64,000 nt of DNA from Dryococelus australis (lineage: Eukaryota; Arthropoda; Insecta; Phasmatodea; Phasmatidae), in the NCBI GenBank assembly GCA_029891345.1, contig CM056993.1:223953924-224017923 (forward strand), written 5' to 3'. The translations under genes and the position numbers were made by a program. Shown here in pieces: positions 33,430-43,199 of this stretch (the first letter of the stretch is position 1; each line of letters opens with the position of its first letter). Under the pieces are notes generated by a model, which searched no databases, was not told the DNA's origin, and saw only the letters and a program-made list of their open reading frames with translations.

Positions 33430-35450
33430 ATAAATAATTTACAAGGAGATCCATTAGAAAAAATGCATGCTGTTCGAAATGCTGTTCATGCAACAATGAA
33501 AACTGTAAGAAAAACAACCAGTTATATAAATGGTGATCAAATGAGAAAATATGCAAATAATCAGAATGTTCACCATACAATTTCGGCTGCATTAAATAAC
33601 AATTTAAACACTAAAAATTGACTTAATCAAATTTAAAAAATAATTACATCGAATGGAAATGTAGACATGAATGAAACTACTTTTGACATAGAAGTTTATA
33701 AAATTCCAAGAGGAGGATAAAGTAAAAAAAAAAAAGTTAATTTAACTAAATATATAAAAGTAAAACAAAGTATTAATAAAATTAACAATGATGATAATTT
33801 ATGTGGACCCAAAGCACTAACTACAGCTATAACAATTGATACTAATATAATTTTGAATAGAGAATTAATGAATGATGGACTTTTTTACATTAGAAAAGGA
33901 ACTATTTATTTGTATTTATGTGATGAACATTATGATGCAATTAATAGTATGAAAGCATTTTTAGGTAGTGTTTATTTTGTAAAAATTGTGACAAACCATG
34001 CAATAATAAAGATCAACATGAGTGTGAGAAAAATAATAAAAATATATGTACTTTGTACAAAAAAACCACAACACAATAAAGTTTAGCAAGGTGAAGATCA
34101 TATTAGAATATATTGTCAAAAATGTAATGGATATTGTTTTGGAAAAGAACATTTTTTTTCTAATCATGATGACATATGTAAGATGGTTTGTAAGTGTAAA
34201 ACTTGTAACATAATATTCTTCAGAAATAAAAAATACGAATTTGGTTTTGCCAAATGTTTTAATTGTTGTGTAATTGTGAAAACTGATTAACATAAGTGTT
34301 ATATGCAAGAGAAACAGCAAAAAAGGTGGTTGTTGTATAAAAGATAGTAATGGCAAAAACAACAAAAAAGATATAAATTTTTCTTACACTGAAAAAATAC
34401 TACTTTTTTGACAAAGAAGCCACAAAAGATACTGGTTTTCCCACACCAAACGTTATAACACGTTGTATATAACATTGTAACACAACACATTTTAAAACAA
34501 ATGGTGAGTTTTGAGAATGAGCTATATCTGAAGAAAATAAGGGATATACGTTTATTGCACATAATTCAAAAGGCTACGATTCATTTTTTTTTACAATATT
34601 GTGTTAGAAACAGTATAAAACATCAATCAATATATCAAGGTTCAGAAATTATGCAACCTAAAAAAAGAGTCTAAATATCAAAATAATTGATAGTATAAAC
34701 TTTACTCAAGGAATTATTGCAACATTTCCAAAAACATTTGGCTTAATAGAGCTCCAAAAAGAATATTTTCAACACTTTTTCAATAAACCAGAAAATCAAA
34801 ATTATATTGGACAAATAACTGCTACAGAATATTATGGAGTCAATACAATGAAAGAAGAACAACAAAAAGATTTTTCAAAACGGCATGCTGAAATATTAAA
34901 AGAAAATTATATTTTTAATTTCAAAAAAGAACTTGTTGAATATTGTGATTCTGATGTTGATATTTTACGATGTGGGTATCTTAAATTTAGAGAATATTTT
35001 CTATAAATAGATAATATAGATCCATATTGTTACATAACAATAGTGGATGTTTGTATGGCTGTTAATAGATGAAATTTTCTTTTGAATAATACCATTGGTG
35101 TAGTTATAGATGATAAAAAGGAAATATTTAGTAAAGAATCAATTTTGTGCTTAAATACATTTTCAAATATTCTACATGCATTAAATGGTGGAGAAGTAAC
35201 TATTTGTAGAGCAAAAGTGGATGGTTATGACGAAAAACTAAATCAATATATCAATATCATGGATGTTTTTGGCATGGTTGTCCGAATTGTTATATTCCTG
35301 ATAAAATAAATAAATACAACAATGAAAGTATGGATGATTTGCATACTAAAACAAACAATGGAACAACAATTTTAAGACAAAATTGTCACAAAGTAAGGGA
35401 AATGTGGGATTGCAAATGGAAAAAATCGATTTTATAAAAAATAATTTAGA
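33430..35450 (+). pseudogene. Polinton-type family B DNA polymerase, exonuclease part only
   Basis: Protein-primed-type family B polymerase (DNA_pol_B_2) that would replicate the element. A plus-strand series of fragments follows the expected order. An N-terminal part has INNDDNLCGPKALTTAI, then HYDAINSMKAFLGSVYF and a Cys-rich region. The exonuclease motifs follow: Exo I FFDKEATKDTG (D and E at 34,410-34,418), Exo II AHNSKGYDSFF (from 34,557) and Exo III YCDSDVDIL (34,941-34,968). After that come YITIVDVCMAVNR and a terminal GCFWHGCP-like block near 35,265. The polymerase palm (DxxSLYP, YxDTDS) is absent: similarity ends at about 35,450, next to the 3' end of the integrase. Stops occur at many points (for example near 34,085, 34,290 and 34,350). 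Inactive and truncated. Confidence 0.82.
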
Positions 35451-35544
35451 AAAAAAGAAAAATGCAATAGAACCATTAATGTTATATTTTTATAATGTTA
35501 TTTTTTATATTTGGTGTTACAAATTTATTAAAATATAACGATTT

Positions 35545-36460
35545 TATAATTAATTTTATCATCTGTAGTTTTTAAGACTTTTTCAAACAAATGTCCATTT
35601 GGATAGTTAGTTTTCATAATTTTGTATTCATAAAACTACCTTATATTTCTTCTCCTTTCGAATCTCTCAGTTTGTAAATGGGTACATCATATTTTAAAAC
35701 TAAAAAAAAATAGTAAATAATTCTATTGTCCAATTAGGAGTATAACACTTTTTAAAAGTTTGTTAATTTTTGCTAACATGGAAAACATTGCAACTTTATA
35801 TTTCAGTTTAGTAAACATATTCGCAACATCTTGTTGTCTTAATTTCATTTCATTTCTTTACTAACTTCAATTGACTTTGTTCCGATAGTTCTATGTTTTG
35901 TATTGTTGTATTTTTTTACTACATCATCTAATGTATTTACTCATTTATAATTGCCATTTAAAGTTCATTTATTCCACATTTTATTCTTCACTGTACTTCA
36001 CTGATCAAACATATCTCTCTACAACACTAGCTTTAAGTTCACCGAATATAGAATAACAATTGATGTTATATTTTTGCATAAGTTCTTTAAATGTTTTATT
36101 ATAAAATTCTAAGCCATTATCGCTTTGAATATTAAGTGGTTTTCTTTTTATCAACAAATATTCTAAAGCATTTGTTATATTTTTAGCTGTTTTATCTTAT
36201 ATAGGTATAGCAACTGCATTTTTTGAAAAAAAAAAAAAAAAAAAAACATAAATAATTATTGTCGTTATATACTTATATCAATTATTTATATGTTATATAC
36301 ACTTAAATTACCAGTATCCATCTCAATGAGTTTAATGTGCCATAAACTATCAATTCCATATGTTATTACTTTTCTTCTGGGAAATTTTATCTTGCTGGTT
36401 TATATATTTCACTAATTATTCCTTCCCTTATGATGGCAATTTTTTATGTCGATTTATTAG
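35545..36460 (-). pseudogene. Polinton retroviral-type (rve) integrase
   Basis: Integrase that would join element ends to host DNA. On the minus strand the order is ISEIYKPAR, NFPRRKVITYGIDSLWHIKL, then after an A-run KNITNALEYLLIKRKPLNIQ, SDNGLEFYNKTFKELMQKYN and KASVVERYV. The second Asp (SDNG) and the Glu (VVER) of the catalytic triad are present. The first Asp, expected in the WxxDLxEM block, reads Lys (WHIKLIEM). A YNNTKHRTIG-like block and a chromo-like C-terminal region (WTIELFTI...IYKLRD type) follow in changing frames down to about 35,560. A poly-A/T run at 36,226-36,246, with stops on both sides, breaks the core. It is convergent with the polymerase fragment. Its 5' end lies inside the long palindrome. 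Confidence 0.82.
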
Positions 36461-36619
36461 AATTACATATTGAACATATACATTTCAGGACTAATCGATA
36501 ATTTTTGTATTTTCACTTTTTACAAAAATTATCGATTAGTCCTGAAACGTATATGTTCGATATGTAATTCTAATAAATTGACATAAAAAATTGCCCACCA
36601 TGAGAGAAGGAATAATTAG
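36413..36619. repeat. Long palindrome, arms about 97 bp, 11-nt loop
   Basis: The left arm 36,413-36,509 and right arm 36,521-36,619 are reverse complements with about five mismatches. Both contain ggactaatcgataatttttgta and ttagaattacatat. The left arm includes the first codons of the integrase, so the right arm is an inverted duplication of the integrase 5' end. Confidence 0.92.
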
Positions 36620-36729
36620 GAATAATATAGGATAATAATAAGGAAGTATATATATATATACTTTATATTTCACGAATATTCCTATTGAAATCAACATCCC
36701 ATCAACATAATAATTAGATATTTTATTTT

Positions 36730-37937
36730 TTAAGTTAAAAAATCACCTCTGTTAACATCAAAAGGCTTACTATAATATATTTTTGTACTTCCCTTAATAA
36801 CAGTCATAATATCATCAGGTAAATTATCAGTAATTATTTTAGAAACAGTACAATCCATCAAAAAAGAAAAGAAATTTGCATAATTGTCTATGCAAAAAAC
36901 ATTAATATTTTTATTCCACTTTCCAAATAAATAAATTACATGCAATTTCTTTCCTTACATTTTTCTACTGATTGGTTTAAATTTTGAAATTTAACATCTA
37001 ACTATTTATCAATATCAATAAGATCTAAGCTTTTTTCAACTTTTGAGTTAACAAGTGTATAACAATAATTCAATACTGATTGGTTTAAAATTTGCAATTT
37101 ACCATCAGAAAATATTTATTGACTGCATCTTTTCCATCTAGAGGATCAACCTTATTATTAATTCTAGGATTATGAAGAGAAACATGATCTTTTGTATAAA
37201 CAAAAACTTCACTAAGTTAATCTTTTAAAGTGGTAACAATACTATTGCATTTTGGACATACATATGTTTTTAATGTATATTCAGAAGCCATAGTATTGCA
37301 TTTTGAATCTACATCTTTTTTTAATGCATAATCAACTATATTTTTATTAAAAAAATCTTTTATTGACTGCATCTTTTTCGTTTTAAGGGTCAGCTAAACT
37401 ATCAATTCTACGATTTTAAAGAGAAACATCATTTTTGGTATAGCTAAAAACTTCACTTATTTGATCTTGTAAAGCAGGAGTAATAGTATTGTATTATGAA
37501 TACACAACTTTTTTAAAAATTAGAAACAATAATATTGTATCTTGAAATTACATATTTTTAATGCATAACTAGAAGCAATAGTATCGAATCTTGAATTTAT
37601 ATATATTTTTAGCATAAGCAGAAGTTGCATATGAAGTAATATATGAAACAGTTTTGTATCTTGAATCTACATCTATTTTAAAGAATAAGCAGAAACAAAA
37701 CTGTCTTAATTTGAATTTGCATCTTTTCTGAAATCAGAAACAATACTTTTATAATTTTAATATATATTATTTTTTCATCAGAAACAATTGTTCTATATTT
37801 TTAATCTACATCTTTTTTAAAAATAGAAGCATTAGTTTTGTATCTTGAATCAACATCTGTTATTAAAACATAGGCATTAGTGTCAAAAATTTTATTTAAA
37901 GATTTGAATAATGGATTCCCAAATACATCTGTCATTT
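36730..37937 (-). pseudogene. Repetitive fibre-like protein of the Polinton
   Basis: The N-terminal part starts MTDVFGNPLFKSLNKIFDTN at 37,937. It runs into degenerate repeats of the type DSRYKTNASIFKKDVD, which recur as RKDANSN.DSFVSAYSLK and RFDTIASSYALK; in DNA they appear as repeated tttttnaatctacatctttt blocks between about 37,300 and 37,900. The C-terminal part is a 71-codon open frame (NVFCIDNYANFFSFLMDCTV ... KPFDVNRGDFLT) ending at 36,730. Short coiled-coil-like repeats followed by a globular end resemble a virion fibre or attachment protein, but the role is inference. Many stops. Confidence 0.5.
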
Positions 37938-37954
37938 AATAAAAAATAAATTAT

Positions 37955-38312
37955 ATCACTAAATTTGAAACCATTAGAAAGACGATGTAATACAATTTAA
38001 CATAGATGTCTACATATAAATGAATTAAAATTCTGAATTATATTCTCATTATCATAAACATTTGTGTTTTTGAAATAGATAATTATATTATTAGGAATAC
38101 TACCTCCAAATGAATCAAAATAGTAAACCTAATTATTTTCTTTAAAATAAGAAACCCGATGAGTACCAGGATTTGTTGAAATGTCAAAATTAACCACAGC
38201 ACATTCATTTTTGTGCATTCTTTTTGGTAATTCATCAAACATATAAGCATTTCTGAATTTTTTAATATTTAATATGTTTACATATTTTTCAATATCAAAA
38301 TTAGATAATCAT
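37955..38312 (-). pseudogene. Adenain-like cysteine protease
   Basis: Maturation protease of the adenovirus/Polinton type (C5/C48 fold), which would cleave capsid precursors. The minus strand shows FRNAYMFDELPKR, ECAVVNFDISTNPGTH, VYYFDSFGG and NFNSFICRHLC. The putative catalytic His (GTH at 38,159-38,170), the Asp in YYFDSFG and the first Cys of CRHLC are present. The usual Trp after GTH is Arg, and the Gly in CG.LC is Arg. One TAG lies before VYYF and a TAA follows HLC. It is the downstream part of a frame that begins with the core-like region at 38,316-38,700. Confidence 0.8.
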
Positions 38313-38315
38313 AAT

Positions 38316-38700
38316 ATATTCAATTTTTTTCGTCGTCATTTTTTTGCCACTAAACCACTTCCTGATTTATTTTCCATTGCTAAATTATGTCTCTGTTGTT
38401 CTTCTAATTCTTTTTTATTTATTTTTGGTTTATTCGACAGAATTATTAATTGCAATAGCTCCACCAGCTAAAGCTCAAAATACACCTAAATCTGCAAATA
38501 AAATTGGTAAAAATCCTCCATGATGTATACCGCTTCCTGATTTTTCTAGTAATATTTTTTTTGAGAATAGCTATTGACAAAGTTAATAAGAAACCTTTTC
38601 CCTTTTTCAATTTTTTATTTTTTCTCTCAAGTTGTTCTTTTGATAAAAATTTATCTTTACCCAAAACTCTTAATTTATCAATAGGTGTATCAACATTTGT
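38316..38700 (-). pseudogene. Core/minor-capsid-like protein upstream of protease
   Basis: The minus strand reads LGKDKFLSKEQLERKNKKLK, then a hydrophobic stretch and GSGIHHGGFLPILFADLGVF with ALAGGAIAINN (a Gly/Ala-rich hydrophobic helix). After that comes EEQQRHNLAMENKSGSG. This order of a basic start, a membrane-like Gly/Ala helix, an RHN..ME block and Gly-rich linkers is seen upstream of or fused to proteases in arthropod Polinton-like elements. At least two frame changes are needed. The exact role (minor capsid or membrane-active) is uncertain. Confidence 0.55.
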
Positions 38701-38751
38701 TATCTTCGTTTATATAGAAAAAATATTATTAATTAATACATTCTTATGCCC

Positions 38752-39193
38752 CATCCTAATTTTCTTTTGTAATATTAGTTGAAGGACAGTAATAGACAGA
38801 AGCAATTTTATCATCAATTGGTGTATTTTTAGTTAACATAACTTCTTTTGCTTCTTTTTGTACAATTTTGTCAGCCTCGTGTCTAGATTCTAAATCTTTA
38901 TGATCTCTTTAAGCAATATCATGATATTTACATGCTTCATCTTATTTATTTATACCAATGTCTCCCTTTTCTAATATTTTGTTAAATTTTGTAAGTAGTC
39001 CACAGTAATTATAACCAGGCGAATATATTTCAGGTAAATTTAAATTGTTTAGTTCCCAATTTATTATACCTTTACCATGATATTCAAAACTCCAAAAAGA
39101 ATGTGGAATTACATTAAAAACTCATATAAGATATGGTATTCATTTCGGATTATTAATAACAAATTCAGAAAACTTGTTATTAAAAATATTCAT
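38752..39193 (-). pseudogene. Phospholipase A2-like protein
   Basis: It starts MNIFNNKFSEFVINNPK at 39,193. The conserved core has the calcium-loop-type NYCG (about 38,995-39,015; the following residues are LL where PG is typical) and the catalytic-type DEACKYHDIA with the His-Asp pair at 38,911-38,925. The C-terminus reads TPIDDKIASVYYCPSTNITK. Short PLA2 domains of this kind occur in parvovirus capsids and in proteins of Polinton/adintovirus-like elements, where they are thought to help particles leave endosomes. Stops interrupt the start region, the residue before DEACKYHD, and HDIA*RDH. The reading frame is otherwise continuous from 39,107 to 38,752, a better preserved stretch than its neighbours. 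Confidence 0.72.
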
Positions 39194-39199
39194 TATTCT

Positions 39200-40080
39200 T
39201 GTTTTTTCATTAAAAAACTATTACTTCCAATGTCTTCTTCGTCATGAATAACAAATAATCTAAAATTTAATTTTCTAACATCATTTTGATAAAATATTGT
39301 AATTTTTATACCTTCTCCAGATTTATAACTTTTTAGAGAAATCATTCTTTCAGGTGTATTTGGCATTGATTTCGATTGTGATTCTTTTATGTATTTATCA
39401 TAAATTGGTTTAATTATATTTATGTATTTCCAACTTTTCTTACAGTTTATTTTCTTTTATGAATTATATTTTTGGAATGTAGCATTGGTTGATAAAATAA
39501 TTTCTGTGTGATTTTCATAGTCATTATCAGTGAATTTATCATCAATATCGTCTTCTTTTCTTTGGTTAACAAATTAGAAAGTCCTTCTGTCAATTTATAT
39601 TCGTTTTTATCATTAACAAATAATTTAATCATCTTCTATATTTACTTTTCTATCTCCAATGTAAAAATCGTTCTCAACTCCTACTAAACAATATTGAGTA
39701 TCAATAACATTTTTTTTTTTTTTTGTAATTTCTTTTCCGAGATTTATAGCAGAATCAGATGCAATATGCAACAATTCTTTATAGGTATGATACCCATTTG
39801 TTCTTCTAAATTAGGAGATTTTGAGAATAATTCACTTTCAAATTGTGTTTCTTCTGGCGTTTTTGGATAATCTAAATTTTTTGATGTCACAGGAACTTGT
39901 GTTGCTATTAAATTTTTATTTTCTTCACTTAGTAGTTCTTTTTTTTACCAATATTTCATTATTAATCAATTAAATTTAGCTCTTTCTTCTTATTTTTTTT
40001 ATATTCTGCTTCATGATTCTTTTTAAATTTATTTTTCAGTGAGTAATTTAACTCGAGAAACGTCCTTTGATAAATCTTTC
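39200..40080 (-). pseudogene. Uncharacterised Polinton-associated protein
   Basis: It starts MKDLSKDVSRVKLL near 40,080. A charged, probably coiled-coil N-terminal part is broken by stops. It is followed by TPEETQFESELFS, then DTQYCLVGVENDFYIGDRKV, LTEGLSNLLTKEK, and KSWKYINIIKPIYDKYIKES. The D..Y/F....FYIG....I order fits a conserved family of unknown function that I associate with arthropod Polinton-like elements, usually located next to the PLA2-like gene, as here. Several frame changes; a T/A run at 39,712-39,724 breaks it. Confidence 0.5.
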
Positions 40081-40099
40081 ATTTGTATATAATTTGTTT

Positions 40100-41410
40100 C
40101 TTATAAATGAGTTATATATGTATTGAGAGTTTTGATAGACAAACTTTTCCCCCAACTGATCAAACTAGGGGGAATTTGAATGTTTACAATAATAGTATTG
40201 AATTTGATATTCCTATAGGTGATGGTATTTCTTTTCCAAATGATGCTTATGTTTATGAACAATATAGATTACTAAAATGAGATAAAGAAGATAAGACAAA
40301 ATATGCAAAATTACATAATATTGATGTTTGTTCTAACTTTTTTCCATTTTAATTTTCTATGGTAGAAATCTCAAAATATGGAAATAATGAATGTTTTATT
40401 AAGAACATCAAGTGAACAAAATAATTTAGGGGTGTCTTATGTTGATAGTATATAGCGAGTAAAATATGTTTATAGTGATAAAACAAATGAAATAACCTAT
40501 TCACTGAGATATTTGATTGGATTTATTCGTGATAACAATGGAATTTATTGTTTTCTCGTAATTCATCTGATAACCATTGTTTATTTGTTTATGAAACAAA
40601 AATGCAGATGGTGCAGAAAAAAAAGTTATGCTGATCCAGGTTAAATTCTTATTCAAAAATTAGAAATAATGTGGCCTATTGTTGAATATGAATCAAACAC
40701 AAAAATTGTAATTAAATCAAAAATATACAAACATCCTGAAATGCCTATTAGTTTTAACTATTGGCCATTTTTAGAAAAAGAAGTTCCTGTTGGATCAATT
40801 GTTTTAACTTTGACATAAAATATCAGTTTAATTATTTACTAGTTGTTATGCTTGAGTTTGTAATTGTAGGATTTCAAACTAACAAAAAAATCGTGCTGAA
40901 CAGTATGTGCATTCTTCTATGTTTAATCACTGTAATGTAAGACATATGTATGTTAAAAACAGAAGAAATGGAATTTTTCCAAAAGAAAATTGGAATCTAG
41001 ATGTTGAAAGTGGACTTTGTGATTAAATGTTTCTTGGCTGTAATGATTTTAGAAATTCAAAATCAAAACTAGATGTCTATATATAGAAATAATGTACTTT
41101 ATTATAAACCAACTGTAAACACTCAAGGTGATACCAATTATTATTCATTTTTTGTTCGAAGGCCATTATATGTTATTGATTGTTTATATGTAAAAACTAC
41201 TGTAGTTAAAAAAATTTATAAAAATTTGTGTTGACTTTGATAAAGCTATTGAAGCAGGAACAATTTGCAATGTTATTATAATTCACCAAAGGAATCTAAC
41301 TTATGATTATTTGAAAGAAGGAATTACTGAAGATATGTAAATTTTTTCATTAATAAATGAAGGATGTAAACGTTTTTATGAAAATAACAAAAAAGTTTCG
41401 ATAGTTTAAT
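40100..41410 (+). pseudogene. Candidate major capsid (double jelly-roll-type) protein
   Basis: Plus-strand fragments in order are SYICIESFDRQTFPPTDQTR, FDIPIGDGISFPNDAYVYEQ, VSYVDSI.RVKY, EIMWPIVEYESNTKIVIKSK, HPEMPISFNYWPFLEKEVPV, and a later YVHSSMFNHCNVRHMYVKNR block with FPKENWNLDVESGL. The succession of beta-strand-like segments, length over 400 codons and position (divergent from the minus-strand virion genes, next to the terminal repeat) fit capsid proteins of arthropod Polinton-like elements. Identification is from pattern and position, not a diagnostic motif. At least eight stops or frameshifts. Confidence 0.45.
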
Positions 41411-41559
41411 ACAAAATTTTAGATGTATAGTAAAGTTGTTAAATCGAATAATAAATCATTTTGTTAAACCTGAATGAGAATTTTCTTCTAGTATAAATTT
41501 AATTTGTAACATATTTATTTGAGCAGGTTTTATGTGTCATTTTTATTTGTGCAGGATTT

Positions 41560-41845
41560 GTGGGTCATTTTTATCTTAATAAATTTCTTTCTTTATTAAT
41601 AAAAATGGAATCGTTTGTTCTACCTTGTAGTTTGACTAGCATTTTAAAAGGTGGTGATGTTTCAAAGACCCCATTCTATGACTTATTTAACGTGTCTGAC
41701 GAACTCAGAAAAGTTGTTTTCGAATTCCATCGAAATCTACAAAACTTACAATTATTACTCTTTGAAAACATTGATGGCAAAAATGAACTTCGATAAATTT
41801 GTTACAAACTTGAGCAGAATGAAAAAGTGTTTAGAAACTAAGTAG
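41560..41845 (+). CDS. Small open frame next to right terminal repeat
   Basis: A 78-codon frame has a likely start at the internal Met (MESFVLPCSLTSILKGGDVS at 41,605), continues with SDELRKVVFEFHRNLQNLQL and ends at 41,796; a second frame overlaps to 41,845. It has balanced composition in AT-rich DNA and is one of the few uninterrupted frames in the element. No family recognised. It may be a small regulatory protein. Confidence 0.35.
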
Positions 41846-41897
41846 AGCTACAATTATAATCTATAATGAATAATACCAGAATATTTGATTTGATTTT

Positions 41898-42284
41898 TGC
41901 TTAATTTGCATAATTTTTTATTAAATTGTCCTCATTTTTTTGCTTTGATTTAGCTTGCATTTTTTCTATCTAAATTTGTTTGATTTGATGCGTAAGCGAC
42001 TGAATTTGCTTAATTTTTGCGAGACATATTACGTTAACTATTTCGTTGTGACTATGAAAAATTATATATGAAAAAAAAAACTATGTTTTTGGTGGTTTTT
42101 TTGGTAATTTTTTGGCAGTTTTTCTGCCAATTTTTAAAGCTGTTATGAGGCCTTTTTATGCTCGAAATTCTAAGAAAAAATTTTAAATTATTGGAAAAAA
42201 CATTGTAAATTGATGAAAAAACTATAATAATTCTTGGATTTTATGGACTAAATTAGACTGTCCTAGATGTACCCGTATGCTATT
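41898..42284. repeat. Polinton right terminal inverted repeat
   Basis: Reverse complement of 31,453-31,801 with small insertions. The outer end at 42,284 abuts the Harbinger transposase codons that continue at 31,452. Confidence 0.85.
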
Positions 42285-42655
42285 TATGCCCATACACCCA
42301 TGTATACAAAGCGATAGTTAGAATCGACCATGGCCATTAGAACTAGAGAAACAAAGTGTTTATAATTCAGGTTCATTGATCCACTCCTGGGGAATTTAAA
42401 AACTCGGATATGCTCGCCATCCATTGATCCAGTGCATTTCGGAAAATGATCTATAATTTTGAATCCTTCACTAATAGCTCGCCATAAATCCTCTGTCGGG
42501 AACTGAAGCTGTTCTTCTACGAAATAACCCCATGGTGCATCGCAAACTCTCCTGATGCAGTTCCCTTTTGTTTTTCCCCCAACCTACAGCTGTAGTGCAA
42601 GTCCATGAATGTAGCGCGATTGACGAGGTACCTGGAAATATATTAACCTAATTCC
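42285..42655 (-). pseudogene. PIF/Harbinger DDE transposase, N-terminal half
   Basis: The minus strand shows VCDAPWGYFVEEQLQFPTED, then FPKCTGSMDGEHIRV with the first catalytic Asp in MDGEH, and NLNYKHFVSLVLMAMVDSNY with the second Asp in VDSNY. The segment FVYMGVWA follows, where the Polinton begins. A frame change lies before VCDAPWG; upstream, RATFMDLHYS marks more of the N-terminus, lost at about 42,655. Together with 30,927-31,440 it makes one HARBI1-like gene split by the Polinton. Confidence 0.82.
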
Positions 42656-42799
42656 GTAATGCATTAATTGCTCTCACCGAATAATTCATAATTATATTAT
42701 TATATTTCGTATATATTATTTTCGTTAGGAAAATACTCTTCAACTTGTAGACTTACTTGTGATTACTTGTCCTTTGTATAAACAGCCCAGCCCGTGACC

Positions 42800-42817
42800 T
42801 TTTTTTTTTTTTTTTTT
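42800..42817. repeat. T homopolymer
   Basis: A run of 18 T residues lies between the Harbinger remnant and the pogo-type fragment. It could be a reversed poly-A tail of an unrecognised retroposon; no such element was identified. Confidence 0.7.
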
Positions 42818-42884
42818 GTATTGCCACGTGCCTAGAATTGTCCTACTGTTTGCTGTGTCAAACCGAGAATTATATTTACGCAAG

Positions 42885-43140
42885 AAGAAGATAATTTGGC
42901 TTCCTATTTACTCAAATGTTCAGATATATATTTCGGGATATTGCCTACAGAAGTCAGGAAGCTAGCTTACCAATGTGCTCTAATGCTTGAAATAAAAAAC
43001 ATCCCCCCTTCCTGGCATGAGAATAACATGACTGGACCAGACTGGATTCAAAATTTCATGCACAGTAATCCTCGACTAATCTAAATAACGCCAGAAAAAA
43101 ACATCACTAAGTCGAGCAAGATCTTTTAACAAAACCAATG
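42885..43140 (+). pseudogene. pogo/CENPB-type transposase HTH fragment
   Basis: The frame reads NLASYLLKCSDIYFGILPTE, then VRKLAYQCALMLEIKNIPPS, WHENNMTGPDWIQNFMHSNP and RLI, followed by stops and a decayed continuation (ITPEKNITKSS). The order L..YL..C...YFG.....R.LAYQ.A....I..P.SW..N...G.DW...F...NP is the second half of a CENPB-type HTH domain, as in pogo/Tigger-like transposases. Only this DNA-binding part is visible; no DDE domain follows in recognisable form. Truncated upstream and stop-ridden downstream. Confidence 0.7.
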
Positions 43141-43199
43141 TCAATGATTTTTCGGAAAATATCAAGGGCTACTCCAAAAATATTATTAATAAATTACGT

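Larger units (their letters stand above)
31453..42284. mobile_element. Polinton/adintovirus-like element, decayed
   Basis: A 10.8-kb A+T-rich element is bounded by inverted terminal repeats (outermost bases AGTAGAATATGGGTACATCT on the left, with AATAGCATACGGGTACATCT as the mirror end). The flanking hexamers agtgcc/tatgcc are a plausible decayed 6-bp target duplication. Gene content fits the group: B-family DNA polymerase, retroviral-type integrase, adenain-like protease, core/minor-capsid-like protein, a PLA2-like protein, a repetitive fibre-like protein and a candidate capsid protein. I could not find the packaging ATPase. Every gene has stops or frameshifts. The polymerase C-terminus is absent, so this copy is smaller than intact members of the group. 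It sits inside a Harbinger transposase gene. Confidence 0.83.

Noticed and set aside
24480..42284. Alternative genetic code (stops read as amino acids) or an organellar DNA insertion to explain the in-frame stops in the AT-rich block
   Set aside because: All three stop codons appear at positions where relatives have varied residues (Lys, Gln, Trp and others), and frameshifts accompany them. Ordinary pseudogene decay explains this better. The gene content is Polinton-like rather than organellar.
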